DNA from: Mactra quadrangularis
Lineage: Eukaryota; Mollusca; Bivalvia; Venerida; Mactridae
Direction: 5' to 3'
Assembly: GCA_025267735.1 (NCBI GenBank)
Contig: CM046303.1
Location: 58,545,403 to 58,609,402, forward strand
DNA length: 64,000 nt
This document shows positions 34,129 to 44,808 of this stretch, one piece after another (within the stretch, counting starts at the first letter, position 1; each line of letters begins with the position of its first letter). The notes under the pieces are model-generated. The model saw nothing but the letters and a program-made list of their open reading frames with translations. It made no database searches and was not told where the DNA came from. The translations under genes were made by a program, and so were the position numbers.

Positions 34129-35649
34129 CTCAGCAAAAATAGAAACTTTACATTGTGTAAACCTGAATTTCGTTGCTAAATCATTATGTGTAATAAACAA
34201 AACTATCTAATCTTATTGGCATTTTGATGTACTACACAAATCCGAAAATTTCGTGCAGTTATATGCTCAACGAGCGACTTAATCCGCCATTTCCGGTTTC
34301 TTACACCGACCACGCCACAGACAATCTCAAGTCATGTGGAGTAAAACTTCTCACACCAAGAAAAAGCACTTTTGTTTAGTCTTACGACTTTCAGAAGCAA
34401 TGTCACGGCTCTCTGAAAATCAAAGAAATCGGGCTATTGTAATGCTCCAAGCGGGTGCCAGGATTATGGACGTTGCGCAGCACTTCGGTTGCTCTCGGCA
34501 AACCATTCATAACCTTAGCACCCGGTTTGGTATTACTGGGTCCGTACATGACCGCCCGAGACCCGGTGCACCACGTCTGACGTCACATAGGGACGACCGC
34601 GTCATCGGCTTAAATCATCTACGTAATAGGTTTTTGCCAGCTACAGCTACTGCTCGTCAACTTGGTGTGAGTGCCCAAACCATACGGAACCGCCTAAGGC
34701 AATCTCATGTTCCAATTCGTGCCCGCAGGCCCTATACTGGGCAGATAATGAGACCCCACCATAGGGTCGCCAGGTTGGCATGGGCACAACGTCACGAACG
34801 CTGGACACGTAACCAGTGGGGAAGAGTTATTTTCAGTGACGAATCTCGCTTCAGAATTAGCCATGCCGACGGAAGGGTGCGAATTTATCGTCGCAGAAAT
34901 GAAAGATTCGCACAATGTTGCATCAGGGAAAGGGACAGGTTTGGTGGGGGAAGTGTGTTGGTATGGGGTGGAATTATGGGGGATCAAAGGACACAGCTTG
35001 TAGTAGTCTCCGGTAATCTGAATGCACAAGGTTACGTGAATATTCTCATGAATACTCTAGTACCTTTCATGCAGGCTCATGGTCCTAGACTAACCTTCCA
35101 GCATGACAATGCTGCCCGCTTGACAACCAATTTTTTGGCGCGTAACAACGTCAACGTCTTGCCATGGCCCGCTCTTTCCCCAGATATGAACATATCTGGG
35201 ATGAACTTGGACGAAGAGTAAGGGCTAACCACCATATAAACAGCGTGAACGACCTCACTAATGCACTGCAGGTGGAATGGCTGGCGTTGCCTAACGTCCT
35301 AATTAGACATTACGTACGCTCCATGAGGCGGAGAGTTAGAGCGTGTATTGCCAGATATGGGGGGCACACACGTTACTGAGGTGTTCTAAACAACATTAAG
35401 GACTCAAATAAAAATAGTCAACGCATCCAAACTTTCACCATCACCTTTAATTCCTGTATTTTTCATTCTGACCCCTAGGTTAAACTCTTACGTCATATTC
35501 ATGGTTCGTACAAATTATATCAACAAAAATGTAACTAAAGTGATGCAATGTCTTCAAGGAATAAAATGCATTAATTTGTTTTAGATATTCCAACGGAAAC
35601 TCAAATTATGCCCACTTAAACACCATGTAAAGTTTTTTATTTTGCTGAG
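34129..35649 (+). mobile_element. Tc1/mariner transposon, 1521 bp, in a SINE tail
   Basis: The termini CTCAGCAAAAATAGAAACTT and, in reverse, CTCAGCAAAATAAAAAACTT are inverted repeats of about 33 bp. TA is present at both sides (34127-34128 and 35650-35651). Between them lies one transposase frame, now broken. Length, ends and target site are all standard for Tc1-type elements. Inverted repeats are still close to each other, so the element may respond to a transposase supplied elsewhere. Confidence 0.96.
34400..35379 (+). pseudogene. Tc1-like DD34E transposase, frameshifted
   Basis: The family cuts and pastes DNA at TA sites in the nucleus. The likely start is the ATG at 34400 (MSRLSENQRNRAI), the usual N-terminus in this group; an ATG 66 bases upstream would add an untypical extension. 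Residues 1-55 and 58-110 form two helix-turn-helix regions (DVAQHFGCSRQTIHNL and ATARQLGVSAQTIRNRL). The catalytic core shows D147 (GRVIFSDESRF), the GGGSVLVWGG motif at 182-191, and D236 (LTFQHDNAA). After D236 a four-residue stretch usual in the family (between HDNA and ARLT) is absent, an in-frame 12-bp loss. At about 35190 some 10 bp are missing between two GAAC words, so the frame shifts just before the third catalytic residue. The first frame stops at 35221, while the correct C-terminus (EHIWDELGRRVRA to the stop at 35377) continues in another frame. The enzyme is therefore dead. Confidence 0.95.
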
Positions 35650-35903
35650 TATAATTAAATAAATAAAAACAAATATTTTGAATGCATCACATTTATAAGA
35701 TTTGGTAGTTGACATTCTAAAACCTCCAAAACCATGTTCATGGTAATTCTTTCCCATAGCATGCTTTAAAACAACATAGATAGTCTCAACTATTAAAGAA
35801 AGAACTGACTTGGAAAAAAAAGAGCAAAACAGATTTACAATGCACATGGTTTCAGAGGCTTTGGGATGTCAGATGCTGAATTTCATGAACATGATGAATT
35901 CAC

Positions 35904-35952
35904 AGGGGTGGATCCAGGATTTTTTTTTTTGGGGGGGGGGCGGGTCTGAAAT
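35904..35952. mobile_element. Fragment of the GATCCAG MITE
   Basis: GGGGTGGATCCAGGATTTTT followed by a G-run is the terminal part of the family that is complete at 44104-44383. It breaks off after the G-run. Confidence 0.55.
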
Positions 35953-36017
35953 TTTGAACCTAAACCACATTAAAAGGTCTATCATTGCAGTCCTAATTAT
36001 GACTGTGTTTTGTATTG

Positions 36018-36088
36018 AGGGCTGAACAAAACACTATTGTAACTCCCTTTATTTTCAAATGGAGTTACAATAGTGTTTGTTCAGCCCT
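36018..36088. repeat. 71-bp near-perfect hairpin
   Basis: AGGGCTGAACAAAACACTAT with TGTAACTCC pairs with GGAGTTACAATAGTG and TTTGTTCAGCCCT around a 14-base loop. The stem has about 28 pairs with one mismatch. It is probably a minimal foldback MITE. Confidence 0.85.
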
Positions 36089-36174
36089 GTGTATTGTGAA
36101 CACCCAATTGAAAATGCAGGCATTTCAATTTTGCACATTGTCTTTTTGACTGTATGGCTATTACAGGGTATATA

Positions 36175-36591
36175 CTGGGCTCGAATTTTAGCTTGCATAC
36201 TTGCTAAATACACATGGATTTTGAAAATTATGAGTAACCTTTATCTAAACTCACAAATTTTGGCGAGTTGATATCTTGGCAAAAATATTACGGTCTAAAC
36301 TAATTTGGATAAAATCAGCATTGGAACTGCCAGAAAAATAGATAGTGCGATCTTCTGCTCTACTTGCCTGTATAGCTATATTTCACAATGAGTGTCGGAA
36401 AAATACTATTCGCCGAGGTTAAAAGTTTGCAAGTTTTTTATTACTAAATGAGTTAGGAGAATTTAAAATCTGACATTGTTTCTGGAGTAAAAAACTTAGC
36501 AAAAAAAGTGAGTGCTTTTTTAATCTTGCGAGTTGAAAAACATCAACTTGCATAAATTTGTTCGTGCTATTTTTGTTAAATTTGAGCCCTG
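36175..36591. mobile_element. hAT-like MITE with TTGCGAGTT words, copy 1
   Basis: The ends CTGGGCTCGAATTTTAGC and, in reverse, CCAGGGCTCAAATTTAAC are inverted. Internal words CTTGCGAGTTG and GGCGAGTTG are shared with 46446-46850. No target duplication is seen. Confidence 0.6.
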
Positions 36592-36598
36592 GTAGTCA

Positions 36599-36690
36599 TG
36601 TAATTAGAAAGATTCAAATAATAATAATAATTATAATAATAAAGACTTTATTTATTGTGGAAAACATATTTGGTGTAAACCAATTTTCAA
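36599..36690 (-). mobile_element. Retroposon 3' end with (ATT)n tail
   Basis: On the minus strand, TTTTCCACAATAAATAAAGT runs into CTTTATTATTATAATTATT. The words AATAAAGTCTTTATTATTAT recur on the plus strand at 48597, so both are 3' ends of one retroposon family. The body is not recognised. Confidence 0.5.
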
Positions 36691-37324
36691 TATGGTCCAC
36701 ACAGATATTTACCATGTACATACATAATAACAATAACAAAGAGAAACAAATTTTGGTGAATAATATACGTTCTGAAATTAACAAGCAAATTAAGAGTTTA
36801 AATATATAAACATACAAGAAAGGTTATTTAGTGTCATATCAGGAGAAATTTCATGAAATATGTGAATTTATAAAAGTTCTTACTTGAAAATTGATATAAA
36901 CCAATGTGGTGCACAAGTTTAGCATGGAGTAAAATTTACAGTAGGGGTGTAATGGTTAACCGATATACCGGTTAATATTGCAATACGACTTCTGACGGTT
37001 TTTAACCGGTTCTTTTTTCTCTTAACCTGTTTTTCTAGTTATGTTCCATACTGATTGTTTTTATCAGAGTCTGAAATTTAAATGTTTGAATTAATGTTAA
37101 AATGTGTTCAGAAACTTGAAATATTTTTCGTAAACTGAGAGAATAAATATCTTTTTTTCTAACTTATAAACAAACAAATAGTGGATGATGTGTCTATATA
37201 CTCTGTATTTGTGCATTTAAAGTGGTTTCTTGGTTTACTGTGATTTTAAAGCCACAGATAATGTGACAACTAAGGCATTTATCACTTCTGTAGACGTTTT
37301 ATATACATGTACATCATTGTATTT
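36690..37324. other. AT-rich stretch with one hAT-like end
   Basis: TAGGGGTGTAATGGTTAACC followed by GATATACCGGTTAATATTG at about 36943 looks like a hAT-type MITE terminus. A matching right end was not found. Otherwise nothing is seen. Confidence 0.35.
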
Positions 37325-37505
37325 TAGGTACTACAGTGGAACACACAGCAAGTTTTCACATAATTTATTATACAAGCATAAATGGTTGCTATGACGTCCT
37401 GTATAGTATGGTTACAATGGAACATAACTTTGTTGATGTGTTACTGGTTTATGTTGTGGACAATTTAATTGTTGAAATCTCTACATAAGTACATTCAGGT
37501 ATTAA
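37325..37505 (+). repeat. Dispersed repeat shared with 32985-33165
   Basis: Same order of landmarks as the first copy: TTTTAGGTACTACAGTG, ATAGTATGGTTACAATGG, GTTGTGGACAATTTA, CATTCAGGTATTAACC. Confidence 0.55.
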
Positions 37506-37937
37506 CCATTATTTTGTGTTTTAATCATGCAGGCTTTTTTATAGAGGTTCTTAAGTAAATTTATCATAATTGAAATTTGTGATTTCTATGAGTTTTACAA
37601 AAGATACTTACCGGTAAATGAACTCCCTGAAGTGTCAATTGTGCAGACTTATAACAATAACCATAAATCATCTGATTTTGAAATGAAAAATGTATGTTTT
37701 ATACAGTAGTCTTGGTAAGCCCCTTAAAACTATTGTATGATCATAAAGAATGAAGGAATAAGTTGATAACTGAACAAAACAGAACATTTATTTTGTTTTG
37801 TCACAGTTTACACAGTCAAACATGTGAAATAAAGAGTAAGGAATTCAACAATATTTGTTGATTGGTCAGAACAAAGGTCATTTGAATGTGACCCCATGTG
37901 TACTGTTTAGAGATCCTATGATAGGGGTCTGCATGTA
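37506..37937. other. No feature seen
   Basis: AT-rich sequence; a faint echo of the 17-18 kb repeat (TTGATTGGTCAGAACAAAGG, TGACCCCATGTG) lies at 37858-37900. Confidence 0.35.
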
Positions 37938-38278
37938 CAGTACCCACCAAAAGTTTAGAGACTTTTAAATTTTATCAATTGGTTTCAGTAGAACCATTAT
38001 TTTAACTATATTTAAAATAGTTGATGATTAAATGAAAACAAATTTCTTGAATGCATCACATTTATAGGATTCAGCATCTGATTATCCAAAAACCTCTAAA
38101 ACCAATTCAATGTAATTCTTTTCTATAACATAAATTTTGTCTCAACTACAAAAAGTACCATCACAAAAAATAAGTAAAACTAGAAAGCATTTCAAATAAA
38201 TGGTATTCAAAGTTTTGATAAAACCTATGTAGTAGGCTTACAAAGTGAAAATGTCTCTAAAACTTTTGGTGGGTACTG
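37938..38278. mobile_element. CAGTACCCACC MITE, copy D (341 bp)
   Basis: Complete ends CAGTACCCACCAAAAGTTTA and, inverted, GTTTTGGTGGGTACTG-type right end, with TA on both sides. It carries a few small internal gaps relative to copy C. Confidence 0.92.
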
Positions 38279-38699
38279 TATTATATCTGTTTAAGGAGAT
38301 AATTATACCCATTGTGTCATTTACTATTACATTTATTTGAACTTTTCAGGAAATTTTCCCTGTGATTCTAATGGTTGTTGGTGAAGATAATATTATAATT
38401 ATTATATGATATGATGATGGTGAATGACTTGTAGACAGTACTGTAACTCAGATATATCATGGTAGGTGGACATTTATTGTATGAAGTCTCTCTCAATAGA
38501 CTATTTCTGGAAATCAAATATTTGGGTTTTCCCATGCAGTACAAACAAACTTTCACCTTCACAATGAAAACATGTGTACAAAGAACAATTGAATTTAATC
38601 CGTATTCTGTGCTTTTCAGCAATAATGTGTTATAAACTTATTTACATGTGCACGGTGGAAAAACCCAACAATTTTAGTTCAGAATTAGGTCTATTTCAG

Positions 38700-38890
38700 T
38701 CATCACTTTAAATTTCTATTGATCCTGTGAGTTTTGATTGTTTGGTTCAAATCCTCTGTGTAAAAACTGAATCAAGTTGTAAAGTAGGTCTTGAGCAAAC
38801 ATATTTGAGAAGTTATTTCTGCCACACACAGGCTAATGTAGGCATTTTTGGACAAAGAAATGTATAATAGCTATATTTGCACTTTTTGAA
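38700..38890. repeat. Part of an old duplicated segment (with 43558-43735)
   Basis: GATCCTGTGAGTTTTGATTG, GGCTAATGTAGGCATTTTTG and AATAGCTATATTTGCAC match 43563-43733 in order. The partner sequence continues at 43770-44095 as a copy of 42260-42610. Confidence 0.6.
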
Positions 38891-38901
38891 TCTCTCTTTT
38901 T

Positions 38902-39175
38902 TATACCCCCGCTTCGAAGAAGAGGGGGGTATACTGTTTTACCCTTGTCCGTGCGTGTGTTCGTGCGTGCGTCCGTCCGTTACAAAATTTCCGTCACAGT
39001 TTTCTCAGCAACTATAACATGCAGCAGCCTAATACTTTGCATATTGCTTCATCCCATAGTCCCATGTGGTGTAAAGCGATTTCATACTCCTTGCTCATCT
39101 ACTTCCTGTTTGTCGCATATTTTTAGATTTTGGCGGGGGTATCACTAGTGAGCATTAGCTCACAGATTTACTTGT
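38902..39175 (+). mobile_element. Pearl-like element without core repeats, copy 3
   Basis: TATACCCCCGCTTCGAAGAA hairpin, TGTCCGTGCGTGTGTTCG block, CCGTCACAGTTTTCTCAGC, GGCGGGGGTATCACTAGTG and the end TTACTTGTT. It is closest to the copy at 15226. Confidence 0.88.
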
Positions 39176-39239
39176 TTGGCTTTGGTAAGAATTTGCAGAA
39201 AAACAAGTGTTTGTTTGTGTTTGTGACTTGTCAAACTCC

Positions 39240-39715
39240 CCTTGATTAAATCAATAACCACTAGGGATTTAACAATGATCTTTTATAATTGATAATCAAT
39301 CATTTCATTAGATGTGGGAGACAATTGATTATGAAGATTAAACTCGATTATCGCTAATATCAGTTATTAATTTTTTTGACAATAAGACTATCAAGTTTTA
39401 ATATATTAATATTACTAGAGAATAGATATTTCATGGGAATAAAACTTCTCATTTAAAACATGATGATTAATAATAATAATAATAATAATAATACATTTTT
39501 TTTATTTATTTATTTATTATTTTTTATATTTTTGTATTTTTTACTACACCGTACTTTATTATAATTATAAATCATTGAGATCTTTGTTGATATTTTTGGT
39601 TGACGACATGGAATTCGCCATTACTGGACAATATATAGTCCTTTTCTATACTGTAAAGGAACTGAAAATGTCTGATTATTTCAAATGATCGATTATTATT
39701 TTTGAAACCCAAAAA
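39240..39715. repeat. AT-rich stretch with (AAT)n and (TTTA)n runs
   Basis: (TAA)n at 39468-39493 and (TTTA)n at 39500-39520 are simple repeats. CTAGGGATTTAACAATGATC with TTGATAATCAATCATTTC (39262-39305) resembles a MITE start. Nothing coding is seen. Confidence 0.5.
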
Positions 39716-39721
39716 ACCACT

Positions 39722-40018
39722 GCCACTACGAGTAAATTCGTCCCTCAGAGAGCCGAATATTATTTTTCATCTTTTCTGTTACAATTTAATATTTTCTATA
39801 AATTGAGTCTTCTTGCATTAAATTATAATGTTCAAAGTACATAAAAATAAAAAATAGTATTAATTAATAATTTGTAAAAATAGCAAAGCGTGACAAAGCA
39901 CTGTTAGGAGTTTGGGCATTCTATAAATAGATGGTATTACTAGCGTCACATGATTTACATGTTCATTTGTTGGCAGTGGTTAAGTAGCAAAGCATGATGT
40001 AAGCACTGTGAGGAGTTT
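39722..40018. mobile_element. AAACTCCTCACAG MITE, inverted partial copy
   Basis: AACCACTGCCACTACGAG, CCCTCAGAGAGCCGAATATT and GCACTGTGAGGAGTTT are the reverse of words in 33241-33575. The left end is truncated. Confidence 0.75.
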
Positions 40019-40233
40019 GATGACTTACCAGGTATAAATCAATTATGTAAACATGGTGTGTTACTGTACTTTTACTTTTGGATTTGTCTTTTTATGAGAG
40101 AAACCAATAAGTCCAAAATATTAAGGTACAGTTTTAAAGTATTTCATTCTTATGAAAGTAAATTTAGTTGATCTGTAATATACATTGCTATAAATCAAAT
40201 AATTTATGAAAACATGTTTTTAAATCTATGATC

Positions 40234-42244
40234 AGGGCGGATCCAGAATTTTTTCCTGGGGGGTCAAGACTTTTTCTAGGGGAGGGGGGTCCAAACTTCT
40301 TCTAGGGGGGGGGGGGGTTTCAACCACAACCACATTATACACTTTTAGCCGAATAATGTGAAGTGAAAACGTAAATGAAACTAAGTTCCGGTTATGTAAG
40401 AAAACTAATCGAATCCCACTTCTGACACCATTGAAGTGAAACTGAAGTCTGCTTGCTCTATATATATGTATAATGTGACGTAACAGTTCGAATCCTGGGA
40501 TAGTCTGCTTAAGAAGAAATCTAGTAATTGTATTAAGTGATCAAAATCAATGCATCTATCTTATGATGCGCTCGTCAGGATGACACCACTGTATTTAAGT
40601 TATACAGAACTATGAACTTATGAAGTAAGTAAAAGAATATAATAAAAATATTAAGAACAAAGATCTAGTAAAACTAAGACTCAAGTTTAATATGTAACTA
40701 AAAAGATGTGACAAAGTTTAAGAATTTAAAGTAATAAACAAGTTTCCAAAGTTATCAAATAATAGCCAAATAATACCAAATACGGTTATCAAATAAAGAC
40801 TAAATAAGATTATCTTACTGACAATAAAGCTAAATATGAGGCAAAATAACTTAAACTAAGTCTAATAATGAACTAAGACAAAAATGAACTAAAACTAACA
40901 AAATAACACACAAAAGTACTAAATATATACATAATATGTACACAATAAGATGGTACTCAATATTTAATTAAAGCTACACAGTACTTAAACTAAATATTAA
41001 ATATCAAATGAGTCTGAGAGATCTTAGAAAAATATGACAGTCCCATGTAAACAATAGATCTAAAAATAGAATTCAAGATGGCTGCCAATTAACAGAAAAT
41101 AATCAAAAGTTCTTAATTAAATCAATTAAACCTAATTAAGACAAAAATCTAAATAAAATTAAACTATACCTTTAACTTACTTAAACAATTGCTTAAAGTA
41201 CAAAAATGTTCCAAAAATACTTAAGGATAAATATGAAGAATAATTAATTAATTACTAATTAATACTAGAGAGAGATTTTTAGTTCCTTCCAATTCAAGTG
41301 CTGGTTTCAGACTGAAGATTTTCTAAGCTGCAGCTATACTTATAGGCAGAACAGGTGCTGACCTCTATATCCTATAATTATTCAAGGGAAGTAAATCTGC
41401 AATAAACCCCTAAACAAAGAAAGTCTTCTTTGTTCTATATAAAAGGGAAATAACTCTGACAAAATACCCTAATTACAAGTGGCTGTTCCATCAATGGGAA
41501 TAATGATATTTCTAACCCTTATTATATGAACAATGATACAAAATACAAGTTATAATATAAGTATAAACCTAAAGTATGAATATTCTGACATAGATATAAA
41601 GTTAATAAGTCAATAAAACAATTATGAAGTGATTTATAACAGTTACAGTGATTTTAAACAACAGTATGCAAATACCCCAAATAAAGGTTAGGTCTAAAAC
41701 TCTGACCACTTAACAACAAGGTTAAGTAAGAAGTAAATAGTAGTTTATTTGAGTCTGTATGACTCAAAAAGGCAAGTTAAAGTATTCAAAATTCTAAATT
41801 ACTATTATAAATACAAATACAACATAATACAGTATGTTTTAAGCAACAAGTATATGAAATGGGCCTTTAATAGTTCACATAGAAGATTTGTTATGGAAAC
41901 ATTAGATATTTACAAAGGGAAGTAATTCTGTCTAATTGCTAAAAATAGATCTAACTTAAAAGTTAACTTGTGCCCTTAATTATACAATGTTTTAATTATT
42001 ATTTCTCAATAAATGACTTCCATTATGTAATATTGCCTAGCAAAAATCCAACTTTACAACAAATGCAATATATTAATTATTAAACTACATAACCATTAAA
42101 TCTGTGTTAAGCACCGAGAAAATTTGCTTCATGCTACTTAAAAATGACCTACAGTCAAGAAATACACTAATGGACAGGTACATTTTTGAAATTTCAGGGG
42201 TGGCCATGACCCCCTGAACCCCCCACCACCACGCTGGATCCACC
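40234..42244. mobile_element. GATCCAG MITE split by the 1.7-kb repeat
   Basis: GGGCGGATCCAGAATTTTTT and CAACCACAACCACATTATAC lie left of the insertion; AACTACATAACCATTAAAT, TTAAGCACCGAGAAAA, TTGCTTCATGCTACTTAAA and CACGCTGGATCCACC lie right of it. The complete copy at 44104-44383, read in reverse, has the two halves adjacent. Confidence 0.88.
40358..42063 (+). repeat. 1.7-kb dispersed repeat, copy 2
   Basis: Counterpart of 21954-23660 in the same orientation. It lies inside a MITE, between ATACACTTTT and ATGCAATATATT, which fixes its outer limits to within a few bases. No clean target duplication was found, and a few bases of the MITE seem lost at the junction. Confidence 0.88.
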
Positions 42245-42259
42245 TATGTTTGATTGTAG

Positions 42260-42610
42260 AAAACTTGGAGCATTAAAAAAATCTGATTACATATAGTCAA
42301 TTGATCTTCAGAATGTAAACAGCTGTTAGTTTGTAAAAATCTTGCTGTAGCCAAAACATAGAAATATTCAAATAGTGCATAAGATACATTGTGCATGGAA
42401 TTTCATTGCCTGAAAATCTCCCCTTTATATTTGCTAATTGTAATTGTTTATTTGAATCCTCTGCACAACTTTTTTTTTGCAGATCTCCTAGATTACCTTT
42501 AGATTCAATTTTTGTGCCAAAGAATCACTATTACGGGCAATGATCATTTTGAAATTAAAAATCGATCAATATTGAAAGAACCAATTGAGAATTTTAGGGG
42601 AAAGGAAGAT
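42260..42610. repeat. Old duplicated segment, copy 1 (with 43770-44095)
   Basis: TTGATCTTCAGAATGTAAAC, AAAATCTTGCTGTAGCC, TTCAAATAGTGCATAAG, TTAGATTCAATTTTTGTGC and TTTTAGGGGAAAGGAAG recur in order in the second copy. Confidence 0.65.
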
Positions 42611-42728
42611 GGTTGTTATTTTATACACTACATCATGTCATTTTAATTATTTGAGTTGTGAGAGAAATCTGTGTATAGCATGTGTTTATTTACTTTATCA
42701 TTAACTGTTATAGATCACATGACTAAAG

Positions 42729-43059
42729 TAGGGCTGCGGCATTTCGATTCGATACATCGATACATAGAGGGCGCAGATTTGATTTCGATTTCAGGCACAG
42801 TGTTTTTTTATTCAATACCAACATTTAAACTTGTCTATAAGGATTTAACACTTAAGTTCTACAGATGAACTATTGATACATCAATCAGTATGAAATTATA
42901 TTTGCTTTCAAATAAATGTTGAAAATTTAAATAACAATTTTAACAACATTAGTTAGTTTTAAGCTCAATGAATGATTTGATGCGCATTTGGAATGAACTA
43001 TACTATTTAATAAATCAAGTTGTATCAAATCAACTTTTCAGTGAATCATTGCAGCCCTA
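42729..43059. mobile_element. hAT-like MITE, 331 bp
   Basis: The left end TAGGGCTGCGGCATTTCGAT and the right end GTGAATCATTGCAGCCCTA are inverted around the TAGGGCTGC core typical of many hAT elements. GATTCGATACATCGATAC lies inside the left end. The 8-bp flanks do not match each other, so the target duplication has decayed. A short frame over its start is a by-product. Confidence 0.7.
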
Positions 43060-43311
43060 CACAATAGACCTTGTAAAAATGATGAAATTTGTCTGAACAT
43101 ATTTGTATATTATTACAAAGAGTCTGTGGTGTTTTGACCATGACTAGGTACTATATAGTTAAATGTATTCTAGCTTAAGGTCTGTAGTCATGTGATCTAC
43201 AATAACTAACAAGGTTAAAGTAAAAATAAGTTTTTCTTTCATTTTTCTTTACAGACAAATAATTGAATGACATTAAATAGTACATACCATAACAACTATC
43301 TTTTTTACAGG
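43060..43311. other. No feature seen
   Basis: AT-rich sequence. Confidence 0.3.
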
Positions 43312-43480
43312 AGCTGGCATTGCCAAGTGGTTACAACGTTTGACTGGTAATCATTGGATAGCCAGCTCCGATTTGGTTGGAATCCCATCCAAAACCTACC
43401 CTGTTGTTTCACTTGAGCAAGAAACTTTATCCTACTAGCTCAGTACTGGGAGACCAGGAAGCAGACTTGAAAGTGATTTA
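43312..43480 (+). mobile_element. tRNA-derived SINE-like sequence, family 4
   Basis: GCTGGCATTGCCAAGTGGTT is an A box of Ser/Leu type and GTTGGAATCCCATCC a worn B box. TACCCTGTTGTTTCACTTG and GTACTGGGAGACCAGG follow. The tail differs from families 1-3. Direct repeats were not found. Confidence 0.6.
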
Positions 43481-43557
43481 CCTAAGTTATAAGAACATGT
43501 TTCAACTGAGCTAAAATGAATAAGTATAAAATAACTATCTATTTATCTTAAAATTTC

Positions 43558-44095
43558 AGTTGATCCTGTGAGTATTGATTGTTGGCTCAAGAGCTCTGCA
43601 CAAAACTGAATAAAGCTGTAAAGAATGTCACATGCATAAAGTTTTTAGAAAATTACTCACCCTAGAAAATTCCAATACACTAGCTAATGTAGGCATTTTG
43701 TACAAAAGAAAATATAATAGCTATTTTTGTACTATCAGTACTTTTTCATTTTTTTTATTGTTTTTTGACAAAAACAAGTGCTTGTTAACATTCTGCAGAC
43801 CATGTGACTGAACGGGGTACATAATTGCTTGATCTTCATAATGTTAACAAACTTTTGTTTTTCATCAAAATCTTGCAGTAGTCAAAAAACAGAAGTGATT
43901 CAAATAGTGCATTAAGTAACTATCAGATTTTATGTCAGAAAATGTTAGTCTGAATTGTGATTGTTTTCTCACAAATAAATTTTACTGATGACCCTGTCTA
44001 CTGTTAGATTCAATTTTTGTGCAGCAGATTTTTAGCATACAATCAAGTTTTACAGAACCAACTGGGTACCATATTTTTTAGGGGAGAGAAAGTTA
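43558..44095. repeat. Old duplicated segment, copy 2
   Basis: The first 180 bp match 38700-38890 and the rest match 42260-42610. Copy 1 therefore has been pulled apart by later insertions, including the Pearl-like element at 38902 and the MITE with the 1.7-kb repeat. Confidence 0.6.
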
Positions 44096-44103
44096 GTAAT
44101 CAT

Positions 44104-44383
44104 GGGCAGATCCAGTGGGGGGGGGGGTTCAAGGGGGTCCGGACCCCCCTAGAATTTGGAAAATGTTTATGACCATTAGTGTATTTCTTACTCATTTTTA
44201 AGTAGTATGAAGCAACTTTTCTCGGTGCTTAACATAAATTTAATGGTTATGTAGTTTTTATTATCAATATGTTGCATTTTTTCTGCAAAATGTGTATAAT
44301 GTGGTTGTGGTTCTAGGTTCGGACCCCACCCACCCCTGGAGAAGTTTGGACCCCCCCCAAAAAAAATCCTGGATCTGCCCCTG
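44104..44383. mobile_element. GATCCAG MITE, complete copy
   Basis: Ends GGGCAGATCCAG plus G-run and, in reverse, CAGGGGCAGATCCAGG. The flanks GTAATCAT (44096-44103) and GTAATTAT (44384-44391) form an 8-bp duplication with one change, consistent with hAT-type insertion. It serves as the empty-site reference for 40234-42244. Confidence 0.82.
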
Positions 44384-44507
44384 GTAATTATTTTAAGCTC
44401 TTTATGATGTCATTTAATTATTTGTCTTATAAAAAAAATCGATGAACATGTATAGTATAGGACTACAGTTGAATTACAATTTTTCTAAGTGGCATCTTAC
44501 TTGTAAA

Positions 44508-44800
44508 AAATTTCGGCAAAATACACATACTGAACAATTCATTTTTTTCATAAGAATAGATACTTGAAACTGTTCCACAATATGATAGACTTCTGTGTTT
44601 CTCCCAAAACTCATGTGTCCAAAATTATACACTTTTACACAATTGATTTATTATAAGTCACATAGGATGTTACAATGTATAAAAACGTGTATAACCCCGT
44701 ATAGATGCATACCAAAACTAACAATTTAATGTAAGTGAAGTATGTAATTGTTATAACTATGTAGTTCAAGCTCAGGTTAATATTGTCGCACTAAACTAAC
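44508..44800. repeat. Dispersed repeat shared with 14460-14745
   Basis: TTTCGGCAAAATACACATAC, AACAATTTAATGTAAGTGAA, GTAGTTCAAGCTCAGG and TTAATATTGTCGCAC correspond in order to the first copy. Confidence 0.55.
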
Positions 44801-44808
44801 TTTGTATA

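Larger units (their letters stand above)
33992..35665 (+). mobile_element. tRNA-derived SINE, family 1, split by a Tc1 element
   Basis: The head is CCAGGTCGATAGCGCAGTTG. A deletion joins TTGGTAG directly to TGAGTACTGG, removing the B box. The tail GTGCTAACTCCAATAAATAA is interrupted at TA by the element at 34129 and resumes with ATTAAATAAAT at 35652. The direct repeat AAAACAAAT flanks the whole (33983-33991 and 35666-35674). Confidence 0.9.
33868..35830. mobile_element. CAGTACCCACC MITE, copy E (host of a SINE and a Tc1 element)
   Basis: The left end ACAGTGCACTGCC with ATGTTTGGAGAC is worn. The left part ends at GGTGATG and resumes after 35674 with TTTTGAATGCATCACATTTA, CCTCCAAAACCATG and AGTCTCAACT. 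The right terminus is missing. At 35847-35903 a second fragment of the family lies in opposite orientation (GAGGCTTTGGGATGTCAGAT). Confidence 0.75.

Noticed and set aside
34334..34399. Upstream ATG as transposase start
   Set aside because: The 22 extra residues are not typical of the family, while the frame from 34400 begins with the usual MSRLSE-type start.
21954..42063. The 1.7-kb pair as long terminal repeats of one 20-kb retrotransposon
   Set aside because: The sequence between the copies holds unrelated nested elements and no gag, pol or primer site next to the copies; copy 2 is inside a MITE.
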